The position numbers and the translations under genes were made by a program. From assembly GCF_002939185.1 (NCBI RefSeq), contig NZ_POVL01000003.1, forward strand, positions 118,997 through 182,996: 64,000 bases of DNA, given 5' to 3'. Of the stretch, positions 27,440-40,838 are shown one piece after another. A model generated the notes under the pieces. That model saw only the letters and a list, made by a program, of their open reading frames with translations, had not been told where the DNA came from and made no database searches. Origin of the DNA: Enterobacter sichuanensis. Lineage in GTDB: Bacteria; Pseudomonadota; Gammaproteobacteria; Enterobacterales; Enterobacteriaceae. Numbering within the stretch: the first letter of the stretch is position 1; each line of letters starts with the position of its first letter.

Positions 27440-28142
27440 GCTTCACATCCTCTTGTTTCGGCGTATCGCTGTCCGGTACAGCGGATGAACTTCCCGGCTG
27501 ATATTTACGCGACGAGAGCTGTCTTTCGATATCGGTCAGGTTTTCCAGCTTACGTGTCGTGGTATCCAGTTGCGTACGCAAATGCTGCTGCTGCTGACGC
27601 AACGTATCAAGCTCGCTGTCGGTGGACTGCTGCAACTTACTGTAGCGGGAGCGCTCTTCAGACAGCTGAAGTTGTAATGTCTGCCCATCACGCCAGAGCT
27701 GGTATACCGGGCGCACCTGTCCCGGCAGGTTGACCACCAGGGTGTCCAGTCGGGTCACGTTGGCGCGGCGTTCAACGGGGGTGATTTTGGCATCAGCCAG
27801 TAAAATGCCGCGCTTGAAAGCGTCCTGCCAGGTGTCGTCATCCAGCATCGCCGCTTTCGAGCGGGCCTCAACCGGCGCAAGACGCTGGGCGCAATCTATA
27901 CCACGCAGCCAGAACAGCGGGTTGCTTTCGACGTCGTGGCCTGACAGGTTCCAGATATCGTCGCAGCGGGTTGAGAGAAAATCTGCCAGCTGGTTATCTG
28001 GCCATTTATCTTCTTGTTTACCGCTAATCGCACTTTGCGGCACATGAGAAACACAGCCTGCCAGCACTAAACAGGGCAAGCCCAGGCGAAACGTGTTGCG
28101 GGAAAACACCGCGCGTATGGCGCGGAAAAAGACGTGTGACAT
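27426..28142 (-). CDS. qseG: Outer membrane lipoprotein QseG (YfhG)
   Basis: Lipoprotein that contacts the sensor GlrK in the periplasm and tunes its activity. With the ATG at 28142 the product is 238 residues and begins MSHVFFRAIRAVFSRNTFRL, followed by the lipobox LAGC; the residue after the cysteine is Val, consistent with outer-membrane sorting. A coiled-coil stretch (SRYSKLQQSTDSELDTLRQQ and beyond) occupies the C-terminal third. It lies between glrK and glrR, overlapping glrR by 14 bp. A longer in-frame start adds seven residues. Confidence 0.93.
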   Translation of the reverse strand: MSHVFFRAIRAVFSRNTFRLGLPCLVLAGCVSHVPQSAISGKQEDKWPDNQLADFLSTRCDDIWNLSGHDVESNPLFWLRGIDCAQRLAPVEARSKAAMLDDDTWQDAFKRGILLADAKITPVERRANVTRLDTLVVNLPGQVRPVYQLWRDGQTLQLQLSEERSRYSKLQQSTDSELDTLRQQQQHLRTQLDTTTRKLENLTDIERQLSSRKYQPGSSSAVPDSDTPKQEDVKHDEP

Positions 28143-28164
28143 ACTCACCAGACATAGATTCATT

Positions 28165-29592
28165 TTATTGATTTTTCCGGCTCAGGGGCAGTTCGATACG
28201 GAAGCAAACATCGGAACGTGCGTCCGTGGCAATGTTTAGCTCACCCTGCATGCGTCGTATACAGTCCCGGGCGATGCTTAAGCCCAGACCGCTGCCTTTC
28301 ACCGCGCCTTTCCGCTGATGACTTCCCTGGAAAAAGGGTTCGAAGATCATGGTTTTTTCGTCATCAGGGATCGGGGTGCCGGTATTTGCGACGTCAATAA
28401 ACACCCGTGAACCATTCGTATAGCTTCGGATATAAATGTTACCGGATTCAGTACCATAGTGCACCGCATTGGAGTAAAGATTATCCAGAACGCTCATCAG
28501 CAGCATGGGTTCAGCCAGGCACGCCGGCGCATTAAGTTCTACGTCGGTATGCATCATTTTAGCTCTTGCTGGCAAGCTATGGGCGGAGATCACCATATCC
28601 ACCAGCGGCTCAATCTCGACATCTTCCAGTACAACCGCCCCATCCGCCAGCTTGCGGTTGTAATCCAGCAACTGCTCAATCAGCTTTTGCAGATTGCGGC
28701 TGCTGTTATCCAGGATCTCGACAATTTCTTTCTGTTCAGAAGTGAGGGGCCCTGCCACTTCGTCCGCCAGCAGCTCAGTCCCTTCACGCATGCTGGCGAG
28801 CGGCGTTTTAAGCTCATGAGAGATATGGCGCAGGAACTGATGACGCTGTGATTCAAGCCACGCCAGGCGCTCGGACAGCCAGATAATGCGCTGGCCCACG
28901 GAGCGTAGCTCGCGCGGGCCTTTAAAGGCGACCGTATCCCCAAGCGATTTCCCCTCCCCGAGGCGGTTGATCATACGCTGGATGCCCTTTACCGGGCCGA
29001 TGATCATGCGGGTAAAGAGCAGTACCAGCCCAAGACTCACCAGGAATAGCACCAGCGCCTGCCAGCCAAAAAACTGGCCGCGCTCGGCAATCTCCTGCTG
29101 GAGTTGCTGGCCGCGAGAGAAAATGACCGTGCGCGTTGACTGCACCATCTCGGTGTTGGCGGTGGCAAAGGCTTCAAGACGTGCGGCGGCGGCGGCATCC
29201 GGCCCGCTATTGTGGCACTGCAGCTGAGCAAGATCGTTCAAATCCTGACGTAACGCCTGATACAGCTTGTCATCAGGCAGTACCCCCGCGTGCGCGTCCA
29301 GCATTTCGCTGTAGCGTTTACGCTGACTCTGATAAACCTTTTCCAGGGTCCGATCGTCAAGCACGCAATACTGGCGGTAGCTTCGCTCCATCTCCAGCGC
29401 GGCGTTGGTCATCGCCTCGCTGCGTCGGGCGTCGATGAGCGTCGTACGGTTGGTCAATGCCGCCTGCGCACTCAGCGCGTTCAGACTTTGCCAGGCCTGC
29501 CAGGCCAGGATTAGCAGCGGCAGCAGGATCAGCAGGAAGGCCATCATGACGAGCTGTCGCAGGGAGCGGGGAAAAACGGGCCAGCGTTTCAA
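28165..29592 (-). CDS. glrK: Sensor histidine kinase GlrK (QseE)
   Basis: Membrane sensor that phosphorylates GlrR in response to envelope cues. The 475-residue protein has a first membrane helix (about 14-34), a periplasmic domain of about 140 residues, a second helix (FGWQALVLFLVSLGLVLLF), a HAMP region, the phosphoacceptor histidine in FLRHISHELKTPLASMREG and the ATP-binding motifs N (LDNLYSNAVHYG) and G (GSGLGLSIARD). The start MKRWPVFPRSLRQLV matches E. coli. It is directly downstream of glmY. Confidence 0.97.
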   Translation of the reverse strand: MKRWPVFPRSLRQLVMMAFLLILLPLLILAWQAWQSLNALSAQAALTNRTTLIDARRSEAMTNAALEMERSYRQYCVLDDRTLEKVYQSQRKRYSEMLDAHAGVLPDDKLYQALRQDLNDLAQLQCHNSGPDAAAAARLEAFATANTEMVQSTRTVIFSRGQQLQQEIAERGQFFGWQALVLFLVSLGLVLLFTRMIIGPVKGIQRMINRLGEGKSLGDTVAFKGPRELRSVGQRIIWLSERLAWLESQRHQFLRHISHELKTPLASMREGTELLADEVAGPLTSEQKEIVEILDNSSRNLQKLIEQLLDYNRKLADGAVVLEDVEIEPLVDMVISAHSLPARAKMMHTDVELNAPACLAEPMLLMSVLDNLYSNAVHYGTESGNIYIRSYTNGSRVFIDVANTGTPIPDDEKTMIFEPFFQGSHQRKGAVKGSGLGLSIARDCIRRMQGELNIATDARSDVCFRIELPLSRKNQ

Positions 29593-29650
29593 CGCATTAC
29601 TCTCTTAATGGGGGTTTACGCAGAGCGTAACTGAGTCTGCCCTTCAGATA

Positions 29651-29835
29651 CAACAAAGCCGGGTAAAAACCCGGCTTTGTCATGGAATGAGGCGGTGCCT
29701 AACTCGACGTTTCGCCCTGGCCTGATAAAGCATCGCTATGATCAGTAGTTGGACGGCAGGCACCTTTTTGTGCGTCATTCGAAGTTTATGTAGCACGTCC
29801 CGAAGGGGCTGACATAAGAAGGTGAATGAGCCACT
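29651..29835 (-). ncRNA. glmY: Small RNA GlmY
   Basis: Regulatory sRNA that sequesters the adaptor RapZ when glucosamine-6-phosphate is low, sparing the related GlmZ and so raising glmS expression. On the minus strand it begins AGTGGCTCATTCACC, carries the hairpin CAGCCCCTTCGGGACGTGCT and ends with the terminator AAAGCCGGGTTTTTACCCGG plus CTTTGTTG. These stretches match recalled E. coli GlmY and it lies in the same glrK-purL spacer. Transcript ends are by homology; the primary transcript would be about 185 nt, processed at its 3' side. Confidence 0.93.
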
Positions 29836-29846
29836 GGTTAATATTA

Positions 29847-29862
29847 TGCAACACCCGTGCCA
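29847..29862 (-). promoter_or_regulatory. glmY sigma-54 promoter (with overlapping sigma-70 elements)
   Basis: TGGCAC-GGGTG-TTGCA matches the -24/-12 consensus exactly and lies 12 bases before the inferred RNA start. The same stretch contains TTGCAT and CATAAT with a 16-bp spacer, a possible sigma-70 promoter giving the same start, as described for E. coli glmY. Confidence 0.9.
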
Positions 29863-29951
29863 GAATGCAAAACAAAAAATTAACACATTGAAATATATGA
29901 ATTTTACTCACTTATCCCGTTCGTTATCGGTTGAATAATTTCCAGGCTAAG

Positions 29952-29969
29952 TGTCGCCATTAAGCAACA
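29952..29969. promoter_or_regulatory. GlrR-binding site 1 (imperfect) upstream of glmY
   Basis: TGTC-N10-AACA, one mismatch from the GlrR motif TGTC-N10-GACA, about 125 bp upstream of the glmY start. Confidence 0.65.
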
Positions 29970-29999
29970 CCCTAACAGGAACCTTTCCTGTCATATATA

Positions 30000-30012
30000 A
30001 ATCAACAAGTTA
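30000..30012. promoter_or_regulatory. IHF site upstream of glmY
   Basis: AATCAACAAGTTA fits the IHF consensus WATCAANNNNTTR without mismatch. Located between the GlrR sites, it could bend the DNA to bring GlrR to the sigma-54 promoter, as known for E. coli glmY. Confidence 0.75.
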
Positions 30013-30014
30013 GA

Positions 30015-30032
30015 TGTCTCCATTTAGAGACA
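30015..30032. promoter_or_regulatory. GlrR-binding site 2 upstream of glmY
   Basis: TGTCTCCATTTAGAGACA is an exact TGTC-N10-GACA motif. Confidence 0.85.
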
Positions 30033-30047
30033 CCCCGATACGAGGAT

Positions 30048-30065
30048 TGTCGCGATTTTGCGACA
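30048..30065. promoter_or_regulatory. GlrR-binding site 3 upstream of glmY
   Basis: TGTCGCGATTTTGCGACA is an exact TGTC-N10-GACA motif, directly beside the purL terminator. Confidence 0.85.
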
Positions 30066-30070
30066 GGCAC

Positions 30071-30103
30071 AAAAAAGCCCGGTAGCGCTCACGCTTACCG
30101 GGC
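30071..30103 (-). terminator. purL terminator
   Basis: GCCCGGTAAGCGTGAGCGCT continues as ACCGGGC followed by TTTTTT on the minus strand, 22 bp after the purL stop codon. Confidence 0.92.
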
Positions 30104-30124
30104 CTGCAGGGAGTACGCTAAAAC

Positions 30125-33100
30125 TTAACCCAGTTGTTTACGCGCATTGCGGAAGATACGCATCCACGGGCTGTCCTCGCCCCAGTTTTCCGGGTGCCAG
30201 GAGTTGCTCACGGTACGGAACACGCGCTCCGGGTGCGGCATCATGATGGTTGCACGGCCGCTCTCGCTGGTCACCGCCGTAATGCCGTTGACGGAACCGT
30301 TCGGGTTAGCCGGGTAGGTTTCCGTGACCTTGCCGAAGTTATCGACAAAGCGCAGCGCCACCAGGCCTTTGCTTTCAAGCTGGGCCAGATGCGCGGCATC
30401 ACGCACTTCGACCTGACCTTCACCGTGGGAAACGGCGATTGGCATCTGCGAACCGACCATCCCCTGCAGCAGCAGAGACGGGCTCTGGGTCACTTCAACC
30501 AGGCTGAAGCGCGCTTCGAAGCGGTCAGACTGGTTACGCACAAAGCGCGGCCAGGCTTCACTTCCCGGGATCAGCTCACGCAGGTTAGACATCATCTGGC
30601 AGCCATTACACACGCCCAGCGCCAGGGTTTGCGGACGGTGGAAGAAGGTTTCGAACTCGTCACGCACGCGGCTGTTGAAGAGAATGGACTTCGCCCAACC
30701 CTCACCCGCGCCCAGCACGTCGCCGTAAGAGAAGCCGCCACACGCCACCAGCGCCTGGAAATCTGCCAGACCGGTGCGGCCCGCCAGCAGGTCGCTCATA
30801 TGAACGTCGATAGCATCAAAGCCCGCACGGTGGAAGGCAGCGGCCATCTCAACGTGGGAGTTAACGCCCTGCTCGCGCAGCACGGCCACTTTTGGACGCG
30901 CCCCCGTCGCAATATACGGCGCAGCGATGTCTTCGTTAATGTCGAAAGAGAGCTTCACGTTCAGGCCTGGATCCTGGTCATTGGCTTTCGCGTTATGCTC
31001 CTGATCGGCGCATTCCGGGTTATCACGCAGGCGCTGCATCTGCCAGGTGGTTTCCGCCCACCACATACGCAGCGTGGTGCGGCTCTCGCTGAACACGGCG
31101 TGACCGTCTGCTTCAATGACGAAGCGGTCGCCCTGAACGGCTTTACCGAGATAGTGCACGCAGTCTGCCAGGCCGTGCTGCGCAAGGAGGGCTTCAACGG
31201 CGTCGCGATCTGCCGCACGCACCTGAATCACAGCACCCAGCTCTTCGTTGAACAGCGCCGCCAGATGGTCTTCGCCCAGCGTTGCGATGTTCGCTTCAAC
31301 GCCACAGTGACCGGTAAAGGCCATCTCCGCCAGGGTGACCAGCAGGCCGCCGTCGGAACGGTCGTGGTAGGCCAGCAGCTTGCGCTGTGCCACCAGCGCC
31401 TGGATGGCATCATAGAAACCTTTCAACTGCGCCACGTCGCGCACGTCGGCAGGTTTATCGCCCAGCTGACGGTAAACCTGCGCCAGCGCGGTGGCACCCA
31501 GCGCGTTATGCCCTTTACCCAGGTCAATCAGCAGCAGGGCGTTGTCTTCGGTCAGGAGCTGTGGCGTCACGGTATGACGCACGTCTTCCACGCGCGCAAA
31601 CGCGGAGATGATGAGCGACAGCGGAGAGGTGATCTCGCGCTGCTCGTTGCCTTCCTGCCAGCGGGTCTTCATCGACATGGAGTCTTTACCCACCGGAATG
31701 GTCAGCCCCAGCGCAGGACAGAGCTCTTCACCCACCGCTTTTACGGCTTCATACAGGCCCGCGTCTTCACCCGGGTGACCGGCTGCGGCCATCCAGTTTG
31801 CGGACAGTTTAATGCGTTTGATATCGCCAATCTGGGTCGCGGCAATGTTAGTCAGGGCTTCACCAACGGCCAGACGGGCAGAGGCGGCGAAGTCCAGCAG
31901 CGCGACCGGCGTACGTTCGCCCAGCGCCATCGCTTCACCGTAGTAGCTGTCGAGGCTTGCGGTGGTCACGGCGCAGTTCGCCACCGGGATCTGCCACGGC
32001 CCCACCATCTGATCGCGTGAGACCATACCGGTCACGGTACGGTCGCCGATGGTCACCAGGAAGGTTTTCTCAGCGACAGCCGGCAGGTGCAGGACGCGAT
32101 TAACCGCTTCCGCCACGGTGATGCCCTGACGATCCAGCGCTTTGCCCGCCGCTTTACGGGTCTGCACGTCGCGGGTCATCTTCGGTGTTTTACCGAGCAG
32201 CACATCCAGCGGCAGATCGATCGGCTGGTTGTCGAAATGGGTGTCGCTCAGGGTCAGGTGCTTCTCTTCGGTTGCTTCACCGATGACGGCATACGGCGCA
32301 CGCTCGCGGCGGCACAGCTCGTCAAACAGTGGCAGCTGATCTGCGGCAACCGCCAGAACATAACGTTCCTGAGATTCGTTACACCAGATTTCCAGCGGGC
32401 TCATCCCCGGCTCGTCGCTCAGGATATCGCGCAGGTTGAAACGACCGCCGCGACCGCCGTCGCTGACCAGCTCCGGCATGGCGTTAGAGAGACCGCCCGC
32501 GCCAACGTCATGAATAAAGAGGATCGGGTTCGCGTCGCCCAGCTGCCAGCAGCGGTCGATCACTTCCTGACAGCGGCGCTCCATTTCTGGGTTGTCGCGC
32601 TGAACGGAGGCAAAGTCGAGATCCGCGTCAGACTGACCGGAGGTCATTGAAGACGCCGCACCGCCGCCCAGGCCGATGTTCATCGCCGGCCCACCGAGCA
32701 CGATCAGCTTCGCGCCAACGACGATCTCGCCTTTCTGCACGTGATCGGCACGAATGTTGCCGATCCCGCCCGCCAGCATGATCGGTTTATGGTAGCCACG
32801 CAGCTCTTCGCCGTTGTGGCTCTCCACTTTCTCTTCATAGGTACGGAAGTAACCGTTCAGGGCCGGACGACCAAATTCGTTGTTAAACGCCGCACCGCCC
32901 AGAGGGCCGTCGGTCATGATATCCAGCGCGGTAACGATGCGCTCCGGCTTGCCGAAATCTTCTTCCCATGGCTGCTCGAAGCCCGGAATACGGAGGTTGG
33001 AAACGGAGAAACCGACCAGGCCCGCTTTTGGTTTAGCACCGCGACCGGTCGCCCCTTCATCACGAATTTCACCGCCGGAACCGGTCGCCGCACCCGGCCA

Positions 33101-34012
33101 CGGGGAGATCGCCGTCGGGTGGTTATGGGTTTCCACTTTCATCAGGATATGCGCAGGCTCCTGATGGAAGTCATAGCGCCCTGCTTCGCGATCGGCGAAG
33201 AAGCGGCCCACCTCGGAACCTTCCATCACCGCGGCGTTGTCTTTGTAGGCAGACAGCACGTGGTCAGGGGTTTTCTCCATGGTGTTTTTAATCATTTTGA
33301 ACAGCGACTTCGGCTGCTGTTCGCCGTCGATAATCCAGTCGGCATTGAAAATCTTATGGCGGCAGTGCTCAGAGTTCGCCTGGGCAAACATGTAGAGTTC
33401 GATGTCGTTCGGGTTGCGGTTGAGCTTAACAAACGCGTCCTGCAGGTAGTCGATTTCGTCTTCTGCCAGCGCCAGGCCGAGACGCAGGTTGGCGTCAATC
33501 AGCGCCTGACGCCCTTGCCCCAGCAGGTCCACGCTCTGTACCGGCGCAGGCTGATGGTGGGAGAAGAGCTTCTGCGCGTCATCGAGAGAGGCAAACACGC
33601 TCTCCATCATGCGATCGTGCAGTTCAGCCGCAACCGCCTGCCACTGTGCGTCGCTCAGGGTTGACGCTTCCACATAGTACGCCACGCCGCGTTCCAGACG
33701 ATTAATCTGGCTCAGACCACAGTTGTGGGCGATGTCGGTGGCTTTGGAAGACCAGGGGGAGATGGTGCCCGGACGAGGCGTCGCAAGGATCAGTTTGCCG
33801 GTTGGCGTATGGCTGCTCAGGCTTGGGCCATACTTGAGCAGGCGTTCCAGCTGTACGCGCTCCTCTGCATTCAGGGGGGCATTCAGGTCAGCAAAATGGA
33901 CATACTCAGCGTAAATATTGCTTACCGGAAGGTCGGCCGCCTGGAAACGTGCCAGCAGTTTGTTGATACGGAAGGCAGACAGTGCAGGCGAACCACGCAG
34001 AATTTCCATCAT
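30125..34012 (-). CDS. purL: Phosphoribosylformylglycinamidine synthase PurL
   Basis: Fourth step of purine synthesis: converts FGAR, glutamine and ATP to FGAM. The 1295-residue single-chain enzyme has an N-terminal domain, two AIR-synthase-like halves ([40 protein letters not shown]) and a C-terminal glutamine amidotransferase (nucleophile Cys in [13 protein letters not shown], His/Glu in MMPHPERVF). The tandem ATGs at 34012 and 34009 are both usable; the first gives the E. coli length. A PurR box lies 87 bp upstream of the start. Confidence 0.98.
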   Translation of the reverse strand: MMEILRGSPALSAFRINKLLARFQAADLPVSNIYAEYVHFADLNAPLNAEERVQLERLLKYGPSLSSHTPTGKLILATPRPGTISPWSSKATDIAHNCGLSQINRLERGVAYYVEASTLSDAQWQAVAAELHDRMMESVFASLDDAQKLFSHHQPAPVQSVDLLGQGRQALIDANLRLGLALAEDEIDYLQDAFVKLNRNPNDIELYMFAQANSEHCRHKIFNADWIIDGEQQPKSLFKMIKNTMEKTPDHVLSAYKDNAAVMEGSEVGRFFADREAGRYDFHQEPAHILMKVETHNHPTAISPWPGAATGSGGEIRDEGATGRGAKPKAGLVGFSVSNLRIPGFEQPWEEDFGKPERIVTALDIMTDGPLGGAAFNNEFGRPALNGYFRTYEEKVESHNGEELRGYHKPIMLAGGIGNIRADHVQKGEIVVGAKLIVLGGPAMNIGLGGGAASSMTSGQSDADLDFASVQRDNPEMERRCQEVIDRCWQLGDANPILFIHDVGAGGLSNAMPELVSDGGRGGRFNLRDILSDEPGMSPLEIWCNESQERYVLAVAADQLPLFDELCRRERAPYAVIGEATEEKHLTLSDTHFDNQPIDLPLDVLLGKTPKMTRDVQTRKAAGKALDRQGITVAEAVNRVLHLPAVAEKTFLVTIGDRTVTGMVSRDQMVGPWQIPVANCAVTTASLDSYYGEAMALGERTPVALLDFAASARLAVGEALTNIAATQIGDIKRIKLSANWMAAAGHPGEDAGLYEAVKAVGEELCPALGLTIPVGKDSMSMKTRWQEGNEQREITSPLSLIISAFARVEDVRHTVTPQLLTEDNALLLIDLGKGHNALGATALAQVYRQLGDKPADVRDVAQLKGFYDAIQALVAQRKLLAYHDRSDGGLLVTLAEMAFTGHCGVEANIATLGEDHLAALFNEELGAVIQVRAADRDAVEALLAQHGLADCVHYLGKAVQGDRFVIEADGHAVFSESRTTLRMWWAETTWQMQRLRDNPECADQEHNAKANDQDPGLNVKLSFDINEDIAAPYIATGARPKVAVLREQGVNSHVEMAAAFHRAGFDAIDVHMSDLLAGRTGLADFQALVACGGFSYGDVLGAGEGWAKSILFNSRVRDEFETFFHRPQTLALGVCNGCQMMSNLRELIPGSEAWPRFVRNQSDRFEARFSLVEVTQSPSLLLQGMVGSQMPIAVSHGEGQVEVRDAAHLAQLESKGLVALRFVDNFGKVTETYPANPNGSVNGITAVTSESGRATIMMPHPERVFRTVSNSWHPENWGEDSPWMRIFRNARKQLG

Positions 34013-34098
34013 AAGTCTCTCGTCTTCGAAGCGCCGGGGCGCTTACAGTGTGCGCAAGGGGGGAAAACGGGCGTCATTATAGAGAATCCTGAGCGCCG

Positions 34099-34114
34099 AC
34101 GAAACCGTTTGCGT
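34099..34114. promoter_or_regulatory. PurR box upstream of purL
   Basis: ACGAAACCGTTTGCGT, read as ACGCAAACGGTTTCGT on the purL strand, matches the E. coli purL PurR operator and places purL in the purine regulon. Confidence 0.9.
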
Positions 34115-34279
34115 CGAAATAAAATCGACGTCGCCTTTTAACAATAGTTGTGACCTGTCTCTCTAATTGGTTGCCAAGTGGCGCAAGTTTACGCAAAATG
34201 CCGCTCATTCAATGGCAAACCTTATTGTTAACATGGCTACAGCAGACTGAGGCAACCGGCGTCGCAGAGAATTAACTAA

Positions 34280-36269
<1,990 letters not shown>

Positions 36270-36281
36270 TTATGGATAAGA

Positions 36282-36917
36282 CTATTCGAGTTGCTGAAGT
36301 TCGCCCGCGGGAGTGACGCGCCAGCGATGCTGGCAGAAATAGAGCAGCGGGTTGTCCTGTTTGCTGTCGCTGTAGCCGCTGTACAGGCGCAGCGGCGTAC
36401 CGATGCGTTTCTCCAGTTGCACAACCTTTTCATGCCCCAGACAGCGCATGGTCAGCACCCAGCCGCCGTAACCCCGCGCTATTTGCGTGGCGATAAGGTT
36501 GACGCGGGGAAGCCAGGGGGTATCAAAATAGACCTGTTCCACCAGCGTCTGCGGCGAGCCGGTAATCAGCCAGATGTCGGCATCGTTGGCGTCGAGGTAA
36601 CCGGTGAGGCGCGCCTGTACGACAGGAAACGCGGCGACATGGCCGCGAAACCAGTGGGCAAAATCCTGCTCAAGCTGTTTGAGCCGCGCTTCGCTGTGGC
36701 CAAACGTGCATCCCCAGAGCAGCAGGCTCATCGGCCATCGCGCGGCACGACCTTTCACCAGCAGCGCGATACCGATCACCGGTAAGAGCGGTAATACGAG
36801 CAGCGCATTCAAAGGCTGACGCCGCAGCAGGTAACGCATAAACGTGCCAAACATATCCTGCTGATGCAGCGTTCCATCCAGGTCAAAAAAGACAATGCGA
36901 CGCGCGTGCTTTGCCAA
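36282..36917 (-). CDS. pgpC: Phosphatidylglycerophosphatase C (PgpC, YfhB)
   Basis: HAD-type membrane phosphatase that dephosphorylates phosphatidylglycerol phosphate. The 211-residue protein has the nucleophile motif FFDLDGTLHQQD (about 10-21), a hydrophobic stretch (LNALLVLPLLPVIGIALLV), motif II WLITGSP and a C-terminal motif YSGYSDSKQDNPLL. It starts 3 bp after the PTS gene at 36921-38282, so it is probably transcribed with the murPQ-like genes, an arrangement not found in E. coli K-12. Confidence 0.94.
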   Translation of the reverse strand: MAKHARRIVFFDLDGTLHQQDMFGTFMRYLLRRQPLNALLVLPLLPVIGIALLVKGRAARWPMSLLLWGCTFGHSEARLKQLEQDFAHWFRGHVAAFPVVQARLTGYLDANDADIWLITGSPQTLVEQVYFDTPWLPRVNLIATQIARGYGGWVLTMRCLGHEKVVQLEKRIGTPLRLYSGYSDSKQDNPLLYFCQHRWRVTPAGELQQLE

Positions 36918-36920
36918 ACC

Positions 36921-38282
36921 TTACTCCTCTGGGTCGTTGAAGCCTAACAGCCAGGTAAACAGGAACCCGGCGATCACTGCTACTAAATAGCCTAACAGAT
37001 AGAGCATGACTTTTCCGGTGACGATGGTTAACGCCAGCGGTAAACCGGAAAGTCCAAAGGTGATCACGGTGGCGACTTTCCAGTAGCTGATCAGCGCCCC
37101 GCCTACCGCACCGCCCAGACATGCAGCAAGGAACGGTTTGCCCAGCGGCAGCGTGACGCCAAAAATCAGCGGTTCGCCAATACCGAGCAGTCCGACCGGA
37201 AGAGCGCCCTTAATCACTTTTTTCAGACGTGCATTGCGGGTTTTCATCAGTACGGCAATCGCCGCGCCGACCTGCCCTACCCCCGCCATCGACAGAATAG
37301 GCAGCAGCGCGTTATAGCCATGCGCCTGAACCAGCTCGACGTGGATCGGTACCAGCCCCTGATGCAGGCCGGTCAGTACCAGCGGCAGGAAGGTACCTGA
37401 CAGCACCGCCCCCACTAACAGGCCGCCACGGTCAATCGCCAGCGACGCACCGTGGGCAATGGCTTCAGAGATCCACCCGCCTAACGGCTGGAGAGCCACT
37501 ACCGCGACGCTACCGGTAATGAGCGTGGTTAGCAGCGGGTTCAGGATAAGCTCGATGGAGCCCGGCAGAACCGCGCGAAGCCTTTTCTCGATCCAGCACA
37601 TCAGGATGACCACCAGCAGCACCGCAATCACCCCGCCGCGCCCCGGCTGCAGCGCCTCACCGAACAGGGTTATCTGCGCCAGCTGCGGGCTGGACAAGAT
37701 CCCCGCCATCACCCCACCCATGGCCAGCGAGCCGCCAAACACCTTCGCGGTATTGACCCCGACCAGAATGTTCATGATGGCAAACACCGCGCTGCCGAAG
37801 ATCCCAAGGATACCCAACAGATTTGGATACTGCGTGGCGAAATCCCCCACAATATCCGGTCGCTTGAGGATATTGATGATCCCGGTGATCAGTCCCGAGG
37901 CAATAAACGCCGGGATCAGCGGAATAAAGACGTTTGCCAGCTGTCGCAGCGCATCGCTCATGGGGGCTTTGTATTTGGCCTTCGCCTGCGCTTTGGTGCG
38001 TTCAGCATCGTCCATCGACACGCTCGCCCCACCGCCCATCAGCGCACGCATGGCATCAACAACCTGCGCCGCTTTTCCCGGCCCGACGATAAGCTGATGT
38101 TGCTCACCCTGTTTTACGTAGCCGCTGACGCCGGAGAGTTGCTTCAGACGCGGCACATCAAGCTGGTCGTCGTTATGCACCTCGACGCGCACGCGCGTCA
38201 TGCAGTTTTCGAGACGCTGAATATTTTTTTCCCCACCAATCCCCTGCAGGATATCGCTGGCGAGCGCTGCTGTTTTGTCCAT
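36921..38282 (-). CDS. PTS permease IIB-IIC, MurP-like (probable N-acetylmuramate type)
   Basis: Membrane PTS permease of the glucose superfamily. The 453-residue protein has an N-terminal IIB domain (phosphocysteine Cys27 in ENCMTRVRVEV) joined by a charged linker to a IIC domain with about ten hydrophobic segments (FIPLIPAFIASGL, GIGEPLIFGVTLP). Like E. coli MurP it lacks a IIA domain. It lies 11 bp downstream of a murQ homologue and divergent from yfhH. The sequence differs clearly from E. coli MurP (474 residues), so N-acetylmuramate is inferred from the etherase partner; a related lactyl-amino sugar is possible. Confidence 0.82.
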   Translation of the reverse strand: MDKTAALASDILQGIGGEKNIQRLENCMTRVRVEVHNDDQLDVPRLKQLSGVSGYVKQGEQHQLIVGPGKAAQVVDAMRALMGGGASVSMDDAERTKAQAKAKYKAPMSDALRQLANVFIPLIPAFIASGLITGIINILKRPDIVGDFATQYPNLLGILGIFGSAVFAIMNILVGVNTAKVFGGSLAMGGVMAGILSSPQLAQITLFGEALQPGRGGVIAVLLVVILMCWIEKRLRAVLPGSIELILNPLLTTLITGSVAVVALQPLGGWISEAIAHGASLAIDRGGLLVGAVLSGTFLPLVLTGLHQGLVPIHVELVQAHGYNALLPILSMAGVGQVGAAIAVLMKTRNARLKKVIKGALPVGLLGIGEPLIFGVTLPLGKPFLAACLGGAVGGALISYWKVATVITFGLSGLPLALTIVTGKVMLYLLGYLVAVIAGFLFTWLLGFNDPEE

Positions 38283-38293
38283 ACACGCCTCTG

Positions 38294-39187
38294 TTAGTTT
38301 TCTAGTGCCGCCCGTAAGAAGCCATGATGCGCGTCGAGTCGGGCTCTCGCCGCCGCCGCATCCAGCCCGCTTAAGATCATCAGAATGGCCGGTTTAACGT
38401 CATGATCGGTCTGTTTGAGGACCGCTTCAGCTTCTTCACGGCTGGCGCCCGTCGCTTCCATCACCATGCGACAGGCTCTGTCCACCAGCTTGACGTTGGT
38501 GGCCTGCATATCCACCATCAGGTTCTGATACACCTTGCCAAATTTCACCATCGCGCCGGTGGAGATCATATTGAGCACCAGCTTTTGCGCGGTACCTGAT
38601 TTCAGGCGTGTGGATCCGGTGAGCGCTTCCGGCCCGACAACCGGCGAGATGGCGATAGCCGCCACCTGGGCAATCGGTGAGCCCGGATTACAGGAGATGG
38701 CCACCGTCGTGCAGCCTGTCTGTTTAGCGTACTCCAGACCACCAATGACGTATGGCGTGCGCCCGGAGGCCGCCAGCCCGACCACCAGATCCTGCGCCGT
38801 CAGGTTCAGCGCCTTCAGGTCATCCTCCCCCAGCTGTTTATTATCTTCCGCCCCTTCAACGGCTTTCAGCAGCGCACCAGGTCCCCCTGCGATCAACCCG
38901 ACCACCAGGCCGTGCGGCACCCCAAAGGTTGGTGGACACTCAGAGGCATCCAGCACCCCAAGACGTCCGCTGGTTCCGGCTCCCATGTAGATGATGCGCC
39001 CCCCGGCTTTGAGCGCCGCCGCTGCCGCATCAACTGCTTTCGCCACCTCGGGTAATGTCTCTTTCACTGCCTGCGCGACCAGCGTATCCTGTTGATTAAA
39101 GCGGTTAACCAGCTCCAGCGTGGAGAGAGCATCCAGATCCATGGTTTGCGGGTTACGGGTTTCTGAAACAAGTGAGCCCAGATTCAT
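38294..39187 (-). CDS. murQ: N-acetylmuramic acid 6-phosphate etherase (MurQ-like)
   Basis: Cleaves the lactyl ether of MurNAc-6-phosphate to give GlcNAc-6-phosphate and D-lactate, in peptidoglycan recovery. The 297-residue protein has a SIS fold with the binding motif [20 protein letters not shown] and the two catalytic glutamates Glu83 and Glu114, both present. A C-terminal GKAR/UBA-like helical region follows. It is first in the operon, transcribed from the spacer with two 13-bp palindromes. This locus is separate from the E. coli murQ site, so the genome could hold a second copy. Confidence 0.9.
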   Translation of the reverse strand: MNLGSLVSETRNPQTMDLDALSTLELVNRFNQQDTLVAQAVKETLPEVAKAVDAAAAALKAGGRIIYMGAGTSGRLGVLDASECPPTFGVPHGLVVGLIAGGPGALLKAVEGAEDNKQLGEDDLKALNLTAQDLVVGLAASGRTPYVIGGLEYAKQTGCTTVAISCNPGSPIAQVAAIAISPVVGPEALTGSTRLKSGTAQKLVLNMISTGAMVKFGKVYQNLMVDMQATNVKLVDRACRMVMEATGASREEAEAVLKQTDHDVKPAILMILSGLDAAAARARLDAHHGFLRAALEN

Positions 39188-39201
39188 TTTTTGTACCTCT
39201 A

Positions 39202-39214
39202 GAATTTTTAATTC
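39202..39214. promoter_or_regulatory. 13-bp palindrome 1 in the murQ-yfhH spacer
   Basis: GAATTTTTAATTC, of the form GAAT-N5-ATTC. It is identical in form to the site at 39235-39247, centre to centre 33 bp, close to three helical turns. Two adjacent inverted repeats are also how E. coli MurR binds the murQ-murR spacer. Confidence 0.65.
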
Positions 39215-39234
39215 ATAATAATCTCACTATAATG

Positions 39235-39247
39235 GAATATAAAATTC
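39235..39247. promoter_or_regulatory. 13-bp palindrome 2 in the murQ-yfhH spacer
   Basis: GAATATAAAATTC, of the form GAAT-N5-ATTC. It pairs with site 1 and lies between the divergent starts of murQ and yfhH, a position suited to YfhH repression of both. Confidence 0.65.
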
Positions 39248-39305
39248 ATTCAGGCGAGCACTATTCGTATTTGCGCAGACAATCACATTTTCGCCAGGAG
39301 AACCT

Positions 39306-40837
<1,532 letters not shown>

Positions 40838-40838
<1 letters not shown>

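Noticed and set aside
30134..32020. Long open frame (628 codons) on the plus strand inside purL
   Set aside because: It is antisense to the well-conserved purL reading frame and its translation shows no recognisable domain; GC-rich codon bias keeps the opposite frame open.
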